This document shows positions 1 through 10,430 of a stretch of 64,000 nucleotides of DNA, piece after piece. The notes below the pieces were generated by a model. It ran no database searches. It saw only the letters and a program-made list of their open reading frames with translations, and was not told the DNA's origin. A program made the position numbers and the translations under genes. Source of the DNA: Metellina segmentata (Eukaryota > Arthropoda > Arachnida > Araneae > Tetragnathidae); NCBI GenBank assembly GCA_947359465.1, contig OX375872.1:16290018-16354017 (forward strand), read 5' to 3'. Each line of letters starts with the position of its first letter. Position 1 is the stretch's first letter.

Positions 1-2027
1 GCAAATGGTCCATTTCTTGGGAACAAAGGGGACTGTTAAGGCGGTAGAGATGTCCAGCTAAACAAACGTGGCCATTCAAAAAAGTCTGGCTATTGCAACA
101 GGTTCAGTCTTTGGGATATCTGGGATATATTTAAGGATAAGCCAAGGTTTATTTGAGTTTCTAGTTCTTCGTTCTCTCGGTAAAAAGGAACCGCTCCATC
201 GTGCCAACATTGCCAAGAACCGTATACCGGATTTTAACCTGTCGATATAAATATTTAAATCATGTACGACTCTTTAAAACCTCATTACCTGTTTTATCAT
301 ATTTGTTGGGTGTCCCTCCTCATGCATCACTTGGCTCTTTCGGCGCGGCATTTTACCATTATTATAGTTCATAATTTTAAATTGCATTTCATATTACAAT
401 TTTAATGTTAAAATAAGATGGTGAACTGCGTCTTATATCACTGGAAGCAGACCTGAACCACTTTGTTACTATCTGCCAACATCTCATCTACACATCAAGG
501 AAACAACACAGTACTACGATACCTGGCTATTCACCCCTAGCAACAAAGAAAAATTGTGCTATCTGTGGCCTCCAGGAAGTGTTTGAACTCGAGCAAAGCG
601 GTTTAAATTCATTTTTTTAATTATGACACTTTAATTGCCTCTTAAGGCGTACGTACACACTGGAAGTGTTTTTTTAAATTTTAACTTTATAAATCCAGTT
701 CTTTTCCAGTTTTGCCAATTAAGATATAATGAGCTATAATTAGCATGTTTTTTGAACAGTGATATCTCCGATTCTAATTTGTTTAGAAAGACAATTCTAG
801 TTGGAAATTATTTCTAATATTATTCTTCATGTTTTGACACTCAATGAAGTTAGAGAAAAGTTTTTCTGTTACAACTTTTTTCGCCAAGGATGCATAAAAA
901 AAAATCGAGATTTTTTCTGGATATTTAACATTTAAAAATGCATTAAAAATTTGTTTCTTGAATAATAACTCTGAATCAAAACATCCACTATATTATATAG
1001 ATCATATTGATAACAATAAATTAATCTATTATAATTATTTTTGTGAGTTATTACTGTTTGAACAAAGCATCCTATTGCAAAAACTTGTTTCTTCAGAATT
1101 TGAGTTTAAAGTTTTGGAAACACGTCTGTTCATGGTAACATTACCTAACGAAAGCCCTTTGAACTAAAAAACTATTTCGAATATTTGCAAGATCTTGGCA
1201 TCGTTTAAGAGCTAAAAAATTGAAGAATATTTTGAACCAATAAAAAAAAAATTTAGAATTCCTGTTACATTTTCAGGATTTCTCGAGTGCACATGCACCT
1301 TAAACCTCATAGAAAAAAAAATTATAGAGCAGTATCTGCGTGTGCATTTTATAACTCAAATTTACTGCTTCGCATCACAAAAAAAAATTTCTTTTTCACA
1401 TTTGGTCATCTTTTACGTGATGGGAAATTTTGTTAAACCCTTCGTAGGGTCGGTATCCCATGACAGATTGTGATTAAATAGAACGCATACAGCGTTTTAA
1501 TTTGAGTTTGGAAAAAGAAATGCAAAGGTATTTAATTTCAAATTGGATTTTTATGGAAACCTAAATTTTGCAAGAAAGTATTGCACACAATGTTTGGACA
1601 ATTGAATGTAATCCGATTATCTTGTCGGTATGGGTGTGTATTAATGTTATGTAAAGTGAAGTAACACATTTGCATTGTCAATTTTCTCTAATTTTCGTAA
1701 TAAATCGGCATATTCATTTTTATTTCACGACAAATTTGCATCTGCCATGATCATATTCTCTGTTGAATATCGTTTGCAGAGAAGAAAAAAGTAAGGAAAC
1801 AATTTCCTTTCTAACTCGAGGCGCCATGGTTCCTTCTCTTGTGTATTCTCCAGCTAACTTGTAAATAGATTAATGTTTAATATCAATAAATTCTTTTATT
1901 CGAACCTTGAGAAACCGGTGTGTTGCTCACCCAATACTAACGTTCGCTCTCTCTTTGGGCTCTACTCTGGCGAGCCAGAATATAGTTCGAACCAGAACAC
2001 ATCTGGGCATATCTATTTTATGGAAAA
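1..2027. other. AT-rich flank, no gene recognised
   Basis: Short open frames occur on both strands, but none carries a recognisable domain, splice structure or bias that would support a gene. Runs of A and T are common. The GC-richer start (1-600) may be decayed repeat, but I could not place it in a family. Confidence 0.4.
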
Positions 2028-2430
2028 CTAGCCACTGCGTGGCCAGCCTGGCGTTGCCCGTTGCTTTTGTGGGGTTATTGGTTTGCTTCACAAACCAAAT
2101 GGGAATTCGTAGCCTATTAGATAGCAGCCATAACGTCGTAGCCCGTGACAGTTCTTTTCGTGGGGGTCACGTTGCCCGTGGTGTTGGTTTGCTTCGCATA
2201 CCAAAAAATGTAAATATTTAATTGCTAAATTATTTATTAAAAGAAAATCAAACGCATATGGTATCTATTTGGTGTAAATTTTCCATAGATTTCCAATCCG
2301 TTAAGATTTTTATTCTGTCTTTAACGATCGCTGAGATAGAAAACAGCATTGAAGAACACCCATGATAACTTTAATAATTTATTTCGCTTCACTCGAATCA
2401 GTTTCTCAGGAAATCAAGATGAATTAATCT
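2028..2430 (-). mobile_element. Helitron fragment (3' end on minus strand)
   Basis: Read on the minus strand this ends in the stem GCCAC-GCA-GTGGC followed by CTAG and then T, the hairpin plus CTRR terminus of Helitrons. The body matches the complete copy at 15444-16195: a stem-forming GGTTTGCTTC segment near 2090, then a block around 2255-2345 that recurs at 15730, 50480, 50755, 55565 and 55705. I could not find the 5' end, so the copy is truncated or diverged there. It carries no Rep/helicase coding and is non-autonomous. Confidence 0.6.
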
Positions 2431-3302
2431 TTAATCAAACGAAGATCATTCGAATCTGTTCGCTACCATTTGAGACGGAAGGTGAAAAAAATTTGGCGTC
2501 AATAGTGACGAGGGCGAAAAGTATAAATTTTGGTGCTTCATTTCCGAAAGAAGAAAGAACGGTGAAATTATAATGCACTAATTAGTTAATGTACTTTCAA
2601 GTCATATAAACGAAATTATGATTTGGAAAGACTTTCCTGGATATTCCCTGAATTGATCGGAGACAAAAAATAAGTTGATCACAGCCACAAATACTTCAGA
2701 TGCAATAGTGTTGTCATTGCAGAGTTAAAATTGTATTTTTGCCTAGGCTGCACAAATGACAAACTACAAAATCAAGGACAATGAGAAATTACGGGTGATG
2801 TAAGTAGGTGCGGTTAAATCTTCATCTTACCGTCACATTAGCATGTCAACGGTCATCGACTTTGAAATTCTCACGAACCAATATCCGGATTGAAGTTTAT
2901 GGCAGATATATATCTTTGGGTCGTTAATGGACCATCATTATTTCCCTTTCTTTTGATAATTATTTGATTTATTTTGCTGAAATTTGCTTACGAGTGGTAA
3001 AGGAAAACAACTGATCACCAATACTTATAAATTGAATTATTTTACAAAATTGAATGTTTGTATAAAGTTATACATCGTGTTACGAGTAGTTTGGTTTTTA
3101 AAATTATACATCAACTAATATTAATAGATTGAATATTGGTTAGATTTTACTTTAAAATAATCTTTAATTCAACTTCTCTGTTCTGAATTAGTAATTTTCG
3201 TTGTAGTCTAAAAAGTATGCCAATTTACTTTTTCATATTTTTTATCGGTTTGGTTTATCGCTCTCCGATCACTTTGTACATGAGGACAAAATACATGTTT
3301 TA

Positions 3303-3360
3303 ATAGCCCGTTGTGTTGCTCTAGTACGTCGTTAGTTAAAAATTATAATTACCATTACTA
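3303..3360 (+). repeat. SINE 3'-end fragment
   Basis: About 58 bp match the 3' end of the tRNA-headed SINE seen in full at 54268-54606: CCCGTTGTGTTGCTCTAGTA, a CGTCGTTA-like motif and a tail with ATTACC units. The rest of the SINE is absent, as expected for strong 5' truncation. Confidence 0.6.
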
Positions 3361-4427
3361 CTTAAGTACGAATTAGACTGGGAACTACGACTTGAACTCT
3401 AAGTTCACGGATGGCGCAAAGGATCGCATGTTTTAAAAGGCAACTAGTTATAGTTGAAAGAATAGTTCAACTCTGATAGGAGTGGAAGTGATTATTGTTA
3501 ACACAAAGCTTCAGACAGTTGAAAGTGATATGCATCACATTGACAGTTCAACTCGTCCGAAGTCTGCCGATTAACGCGGAAAAAGTGTTTGTCAAAAGTG
3601 TCATCTGAATGTCTTTAAAAGCATTTTTTAAAACAAAATTATTAAGTTCTTCGCAAAATACAAAACTTTTGGAAAATTTTGTGAGTAAAATTACAGTGAA
3701 TTTGTATACAAACTGAAGTAAGTTGTAATCCCGTCTTTGAATATTTAAAAAGGAATTAATTCAGCTTACAGCATAAAATAGTGCTTTTTACCAACGTTTT
3801 TTATTCTGCCACTCTGCTTCGATTGAATTTCATGGTCTTTTTATTTGTGCTAACCTGCTCAACCATTAGAGCATTTAAAATTGATGCTCATGCAGTACTA
3901 TTTTACTTTATTTTTACTTGTACAGAGTAATCTTAAAGTATTCTTTGTGTTCCTAAAATTGGTTTAAAAAGTTATTGACACAATAAATCGAAAATCAGAA
4001 TTTCCATATGTGTTAGAATAGAAAGACGAAATTCATGCTGGTAATACGATGTACTTTTGAAATTGGATTGGTTCTTAAAACTGAACATTGGATCAAAATG
4101 TAGGCAATTAGGTGAAATTCATTACATAGTTATTTTCTTTGAACAATCGTTATTCTCCATCTCTATGCCCCTAATTTTCTTGATAACTTGATGTAACAAG
4201 AAAATATTGAAATAAAAGAACCATTTTGACTTTTTTTTTGAGAAACATGATTGTTTAGCATTGCAGTTTTAGTGTGAATATTCGTTTTTAATTGTTATCA
4301 ATATCAACTGATTTTGTAATATGAAAGAAATTGAGGTTTAAAAAAAAATATATGATTGTGTGTGTGCTAATAGTTATACTGATTTCAGAAGTACATATGT
4401 ATGACATTTTGTTTTTTCTACAATTAG
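3361..4427 (+). other. Upstream region of nocturnin; possible 5' UTR exon and intron
   Basis: A pyrimidine-rich acceptor (TTTTTTCTACAATTAG) ends at 4427, one base before the nocturnin ATG, so at least one spliced upstream exon is expected. The best donor I see is GTAAGT at 3718-3723, which would make sequence just upstream the leader exon. I see no long coding frame in that exon. The donor choice is inference and a cDNA could place it elsewhere. Confidence 0.3.
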
Positions 4428-4428
4428 G

Positions 4429-4657
4429 ATGGGCAGTTTCACCTCTGCGCCCAAAATTTTGAATGATGACACTGCAGACAATGATTTACATCTGCCAAGT
4501 TTATTGACATGGGATGACCTACGTGTACGTTGTCAAGAGGAACTTAATGGTTTGCCTCCAAAAATGGTGCGAAACTTTCAAAAAGTTGGAAGATCATCTA
4601 ACAATAAGGCTGATGAATTTAAAATACGTGTCATGCAATGGAATGTTCTTTCTCAAG
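4429..4657 (+). CDS. Noct: Nocturnin coding exon 1
   Basis: Acceptor TTCTACAATTAG ends at 4427 and donor CAAG|GTAAGC begins at 4658. It encodes residues 1-76 and the first base of Ala77. It ends in the conserved RVMQWNVLSQ, which continues into ALAV of the next exon, as in other nocturnins. Confidence 0.92.
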
Positions 4658-7600
4658 GTAAGCAATGTTACATTATTAATGCTACATAATGTTACATTAA
4701 CACAAATATTATTCTTGGAGATGCAAGATTATGTAGCTTTTTTGTCTTAAGATTTTTAATAGATGTAAACGAGTGTCATCTAAAACATGTTAATTAAAAG
4801 TTAAAAGAGCGTAATAAAGCAAAATGTTACTTAATCCTTGATTGGCGGTATGTTGTATCCTACTCCTCAAATAGAACAGGATGCTCTAACCACAGAAATA
4901 TGACGAGATCACTAACAGCTGACTTTCGACTATAAGAAACTAATTTATGTACCTTCAGTCTTAGAATAGGAGTTTTCACCATTTTATATCATACAGGGTT
5001 AGAGTTACCCCAGTGTCTTTCTATGTAGCATTCATTAAGGCAATGTTTTGGACAAGGATATTGATTGGTAATATTTGCTTCCTTGACTGACATGTTTTAC
5101 CTTGATATTTGGCATGTATGCATACCTAGTTAATTAGCACATATTGTGTAAAAGTGACATAAAAATTGTGAGGTTATGAGCCAGAAATGCAGACTTCTCA
5201 AAACATTACATGTCTATCTGGACTTATGGATTTGGTAAAACATGCAATCTCATAAATTTGGTTACACTTAGACTCAATTCTACTGATAATTGTAAATTAT
5301 ACTAAAATGGAAGTTTACAAATTAATCCCAAATATAATCTGAAAGTAATATGTAAAAAATATAAGCATTTCAAACATTTATGGATTATTCTTCCATATGA
5401 ACTTTTGAATTCTCCCATCTGAACAGACTAATGAAATAGTGTTTGAAGTACTTTATATTACTGTCTTCTCAAGATTTTTATGTGTTCCTTTTGCATTATG
5501 GAAGATTTAATAGACCAAAGTAAAAATAAAATAGCTTAAATCCAAATTATAAAAAATTACCTAACTGCCTAAAATGCTTTTGCTGATGTTAACCTGAAGC
5601 TTGAATCATTTGATGAGAAATGAAATAGTTCTGATCTTATAAACCCACACTGCATGGTAGGAAATATAACAGTGGTTTATTTAAGAATTTAGAATGTATC
5701 CAATATGGATAATATTGGGAAAAACAAAAGGGCATCCCTTTTACCAAGTCATGTTAAATATATTATGCAAATATTTCTCAATATGAATTCTGATTGCATA
5801 ATGGGTAACAAAATATGCAATGATTTTGTACTATTTTCTTTCAAATAAATCCTTGATGTAGTATGGAAGTTTGGAGAGTGGGGTGCCAGTTCAGGTGACC
5901 TCATCATCTGACCGAGGTTCAAAATTACGCGGTGTTGTCCTTGGAACTTTACATTTAGCTTTGATCCCAGATCGTCTCCTTGCCTGTTGTGTTGCTCCAA
6001 TGCGACGTTAATAGAAATATCTACTTTCAAATAAATCTTAAGTAAATAAATTGACAAAGCTTGCAATTTTTTTATTTGTGATATTGTTTGTAATTAATCA
6101 AACAAAAAATTGGATACCAAGTTTCAACTATGCATAAGAAATGTATGTATAAAGCCTAGGGTAGGAGATACCTTGTGCAAAACTTATGTTCAGATCTGAA
6201 GTGTGCCTTGTGTAGGGTAAATATTTATAACTGTTCTTATACTGAGTAAAATGTGAATGAAAATTGAAAGTCAAAAGGTTTCTTGATTGAAGCTGTTCTC
6301 TTAATCATTCGTGTAACATACCTGTTATTAAGTTGCCTTATTTGTTTATTTCTAGCTCTTGCAGTTAACAGTGACAAATTTGTTGCTTGTCCATTGGACG
6401 CTTTATCATGGTGTACCCGAAGATGGCGCCTACTTGAGGAAATGGTGTTTACTGAACCAGATATACTTTGCTTTCAAGAAGTGGACCACTATCAATTCTT
6501 CAAGTGCACTCTTGGTTCTTTAGGTTTTAGAGGAGTATTTTTCCCTAAACCTGATTCCCCTTGTTTATACATTGCTGAAAATAATGGCCCTGATGGTTGT
6601 GCCATTTTCATCAACGAAGCCAAGTTTGATCTCTTGGATACCAAAACTAGATCTCTGGAAGTATGGGGATATCAGTCAAATCAAGTTGTGATATTATGTA
6701 AACTCAGGTAAATTTAATTTACTAATAACAATATCAACATTACACTTAACTAAATATTGTAACTGGGCACATGAAACTTATCACTTAATAGATTTTAGTT
6801 TGGAAGATTTTAATAGAATGTTGAAAGTTGTTGGTTTTTTCCGAAATATTCTTCCCTACGTAATTAACCATCATGTAACCAAAAAATATGCCATAGAACA
6901 ATAAACGAATCCTGAAATCCTTTATCATTTTCTGAATATTTTTAATGAAACAAAATGGTTTCTTAATTGAAAGATTCATCAATTGATCTTGCAGTCTAAT
7001 TTGTGAATAGGTATTGATAGTGAATAAGTATTGATTTAATTTTAAAATTTACTTTTTATGCTAAATTTATAATATTTTATCCATGAACAAGTTTTAATTA
7101 GCAAAGGCAAAATTTATTTCTCGCCTAGATATTACATAACTTACAAATAAATACAAATTAGCTTAGTTTTTAACACTATCTATGAGAGTTTCTGCTAAAC
7201 ATTTGTGCAACAGAATGGTACTAATTTTTATTTCTATCTCTATGAGCCTTTTCAACTGTAAAACTTTGAGTGAAACATTAATAAAGTGCTGTGCTTAAAT
7301 ATTTTTAGTGCTCCTAATTATATAAAACTCTTGTCTCTCAAGTAATCTCATTAAATTCATCTTAAAAGTAATCTCCTTTCTAAAAATAAAATATACTTCT
7401 AGTACAGTGGTTCTCAACTTTTTTTTGTTACGGCACACTTTTAACGATTTCAAAATTTAGCGGCACATAAAGAAAAAAAAAGTTTAAAAGTTGTTTACTT
7501 ACCTACAATACACTGTGTAAAATAGTTTATGATAATAATTTTGAATGCAAAATAAAATAAAATAATATGTTCTACAAAAACAACAGTTCGTTTATTAAGG

Positions 7601-9842
7601 GATTAATTACAAGGTAATAAATAAGAATACTTTTAATGAGAAATTTGAGCTTGATGTTTTTTGAAAATTTCATTTTTATTTGGGGTCGTAAAAATGACAA
7701 TGCTACTCTTAAATCGTCTTTTACATTTAACAGTCTCAATCTCTTTTTTAGTTTTTATGTTGGTTAATACTGAAAATCCAAATTCACACAAATAAGATTT
7801 AGAAAATTGTAATAATATTTTTAAAGCTTTTTTCGCTAGCATGGGATAGTTACATCTAATGTTAAAGCAAAATGAATTAGTTGATTCTTCCGAATATTTA
7901 AAAATTATGATTTTGTTCATTTGTAATTCGAAGATAATATCGAATTTGGTATCGAAGATAAAATATCGATTTTTAGAAAGCGAAATTAGTTCTTCCTCTT
8001 CATTCAAAGTTAATTCAAATGCAGAAGTAAAAGTTATCACAAATGGATTACGAACCCAATCAAATTTTTTTAAATCTAAATTTGGGAAATAATGAATAAT
8101 TCTCTCCTCTAATGTTGTCAAATGGTCAATAACAATTTTATGAATATTTTTATTAAAATCTTTTGGGACTGACACAAACTTTTCCAAATTGCTTTCCTGA
8201 GCTTTATTCTTCCATAAAGTTATTTGTTTTTGGAATCCCACCAGTTTATCTGTTGAGTTTGATATATTTTCTTTCAGCCCTTGCATACTTGAATTTATGT
8301 TATTAAAAATAACAAAAATGTCTGATAAATAAGCTAGTTTAGCACACCATATTTCATCTTCCAACAAATGAACAAAATCATAATTTTTATTTTGTTCAAA
8401 AAACATTTTCATTTTGTCTTTTAATTCCAGCACACGAGATAAAACTTTTCCTCTGGACAACCACCTTACTTCCGTATGCAGTAACAAGGATTCATACTTA
8501 ATTTCCATAGCTTGGCATAAATTACTAAATAAGTGACTTTTTAATGGTCTTGATTTTATATAATTAACCATTTTAACACAATGTTCCAGAACTATTTTCA
8601 ATTCTGGTGGCAAATGTTTTGTAACAAGTGCTTCTTGATGCAAAAAACAATGGGTAACTAATAATATCCTCATTCAATTCTTTAACATGTGCTACAAATC
8701 CTTTTAAATGTCACCAGATGGATCACCATCTGTGCAAATGCCAATACACGAATTCCACAAAACTTTAATTTCTTCTAAATATGAACTAATTACATCAAAA
8801 ATATGTTTGCCAGTTGTAAAATTAGGTAACTCACGACAACATAAAAATTGATTAATTATATCATTTTCGTGAATAAACTGAACGAATGCAATTAATTGAG
8901 CTTTTCCTGTGATATCTGTTGTTTCATCGATTTGTAGAGCAAAATTTGAATTTGCAAGAGTTTTGCAGCATTTTGTTCAATATTTTGCGACATATCTCTG
9001 ATTCTGCGATGGATTGTGTCATTCGAAAGTGGTATTTTACAAACATCAATATCTGCTGATTTTCACTTTATGAAAGGTCACAGGTATCGAAGATAAAAAC
9101 AGTTAAAAATATGGTACTTAACTGTAAAAACAACAGTTTTCTTTTACAGTGTACTTTTCTTTAATTTAAACAAACTTTATTCGTAATAAAAAAAGCATTA
9201 AATTTTTTACTATATACATTTCTAAAATTTGGCGGCACACAAAAGTGTCGTGGCACAGTGGTTGAGAATCACTGTTCTAGTGCATCAATTTTGAATTGCT
9301 ACAGTATATGTATTTTTCATGAAAAGTTCTTAAGAGCTCTCGTGTTTGTCTTTTGATTGATGTATAAAAACTTTTTTAGGCGTAAAAAAGACAATGCTGT
9401 ATTCTGGACTGCAACAACACATCTGAAAGCTCGACAGGGACCTCTATTAGCTACAATGCGTCGGGAACAAGGCAAAGATCTCATGGATTTCATAAAAGTA
9501 TTCAGTGGCAACTATCCTGTTATTATAACAGGGGATTTCAATGCAAACCCAAGTGAGCCTGTTTACCAATCCTTAACTAGAGATGACACCTTTCCATTAG
9601 ATAGTGCATATACATATTTAAGTAATAAAAGAAACGAAGCACCATACACTACTTGGAAAATTCGAGAAGACGGTGAATACTGTCAAACTTTGGACTACAT
9701 ATTTTATAGCAGTAACTCTTTTGAAGTAGAAAATCTTCTTCAACTTCCTGCTGTTGAAGATATAGGTGAAGGTAGAGTACCTTCATATAGGTATCCATCC
9801 GATCATTTTGCATTAGTTGCTGATTTGCACATGAACACATGA
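4429..9842 (+). CDS. Noct: Nocturnin (circadian EEP-family phosphatase), three coding exons
   Basis: Exons 4429-4657, 6356-6707 and 9380-9842 join in frame (phases 1 and 2) to 348 codons, 347 residues plus stop. The product is an exonuclease-endonuclease-phosphatase enzyme; characterised nocturnins remove the 2' phosphate of NADP(H), are linked to circadian metabolism, and are known as curled in Drosophila. Visible active-site motifs are MQWN (N72), QEVD (E118), NGPDGCAIF (153-161), THLKAR (207-212), GDFNANP (D246, N248), LDYIFY (D299) and YPSDHFALV (H336), in the family order. The start MGSFTSAP matches the conserved MG-start of the vertebrate cytosolic isoform (Gly2 with Ser6 fits N-myristoylation). 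A longer, mitochondrially targeted form from an upstream exon cannot be excluded. A hAT element sits antisense in intron 2. Confidence 0.95.
4658..6355 (+). other. Nocturnin intron 1
   Basis: A 1.7-kb AT-rich intron beginning GTAAGC and ending TTTATTTCTAG. Apart from the SINE fragment at 5852-6024 I see nothing else recognisable in it. Confidence 0.8.
5852..6024 (+). repeat. 5'-truncated SINE in nocturnin intron 1, with target duplication
   Basis: It contains the SINE body (TTGGAGAGTGGGGTGCCAG, CATCTGACCG, TGTTGTCCTTGG) and 3' motif (TGTTGTGTTGCTCCAAT). It is flanked by the 13-bp direct repeat TTTCAAATAAATC at 5839-5851 and 6025-6037, a target-site duplication that fixes both ends. It is in the gene's orientation. 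Confidence 0.75.
6356..6707 (+). CDS. Noct: Nocturnin coding exon 2
   Basis: Acceptor TTTCTAG ends at 6355 and donor CTCAG|GTAAAT begins at 6708. It completes Ala77, encodes 78-193 and supplies two bases of Arg194. It contains the catalytic Glu in LCFQEVDHY and the FFPKP and NGPDGCAIF motifs. Confidence 0.93.
7405..9274 (-). mobile_element. hAT (Charlie-like) transposon in nocturnin intron 2
   Basis: The ends are imperfect terminal inverted repeats: CAGTGGTTCTCAAC at the left and, read inward from the right, CAGTGATTCTCAACC. The flanking 8-bp repeats TTCTAGTA (7397-7404) and TTCTAGTG (9275-9282) are the size expected for hAT and differ at one base. The 1870-bp element lies antisense to the gene and keeps most of a transposase, but the N-terminal zinc-finger part seems to be missing from the short space before the right end. 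Confidence 0.88.
7633..9060 (-). pseudogene. hAT transposase remnant (ZBED5/SCAND3-like)
   Basis: The longest open stretch (8673-7633) has the hallmark VTHCFLHQEALV and TEVRWLSRGKVLSRV motifs of the hAT lineage that gave rise to vertebrate ZBED5/SCAND3-type proteins. Upstream on the same strand, pieces such as LQIDETTDITGKAQLIAFV and CIGICTDGDPSGDI continue the protein, but only across frameshifts (near 8680 and 8960) and a stop. The open reading frame's own methionine is therefore an artefact of a frameshift, not a true start. The C terminus looks slightly extended or diverged. Confidence 0.85.
9380..9842 (+). CDS. Noct: Nocturnin coding exon 3 (terminal)
   Basis: Acceptor ACTTTTTTAG ends at 9379. 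It completes Arg194 and runs to TGA at 9840-9842. It carries THLKAR, GDFNANP, PYTTWKIR, TLDYIFY and YPSDHFALV. Confidence 0.93.
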
Positions 9843-10430
9843 TTCTAATAAGTGGTGGAGCTGATCACCAAAGAGTTCATGTACCAAGAAGTTAGAACAT
9901 CAGTCAGATCTGACTATTGTTTTATTTTTATAGTATTTGCATCAAAGAAAAGTCATTCCTGTTGTGCATAACTCATCATCACCTCACCATTATAAATTTT
10001 CTTATGAATGTAAACTTGTTGTGCCTATTAACTCTGACGATTGATTGATAAATCAGAAGTTAATAGTTTTGAAAGTTATATGTGATAGTTGTATTTATTT
10101 TTAAAAGCTCTTGGGCATTTTAAGAAATGTTTTATTTGGAACTTTAATACTTTTCATGAATATTTCGTTTGTGCAAAATAATGGGACATACATCATCTAC
10201 TTATGTATATTTGCTCCTTTCTATTGAACTTAAATAGATTGAATTGGTCCATGTGTAGTTTTGAATGTCTAAAAAAGTATCTTAAAATATTTTGTCATGC
10301 TGTGAGTTACACTTGTGTTAACTTTTGTCAAAAATTGGAAGATGCATATTTAAACTATCTTATGTTTCATAAGTGATATTTATGTTGACTAGTTTTAGAA
10401 ATCCTAATAAATTCACTATTATGAAAGTGT
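9843..10430 (+). other. Probable nocturnin 3' UTR
   Basis: AT-rich non-coding sequence downstream of the stop. The first canonical AATAAA is at 10406-10411, followed by GT-containing sequence, so cleavage near 10425-10430 is likely. Another AATAAA-like site near 11440 could serve a longer form. Confidence 0.5.
10406..10411 (+). terminator. Polyadenylation signal, nocturnin
   Basis: AATAAA about 560 bp after the nocturnin stop, with TGAAAGTGTGG shortly after it. Confidence 0.5.

Larger units (their letters stand above)
6708..9379 (+). other. Nocturnin intron 2
   Basis: GTAAAT to TTTTTTAG. About 70 percent of this intron is the hAT element at 7405-9274; the remaining ~800 bp are AT-rich without recognisable content. 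Confidence 0.8.
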
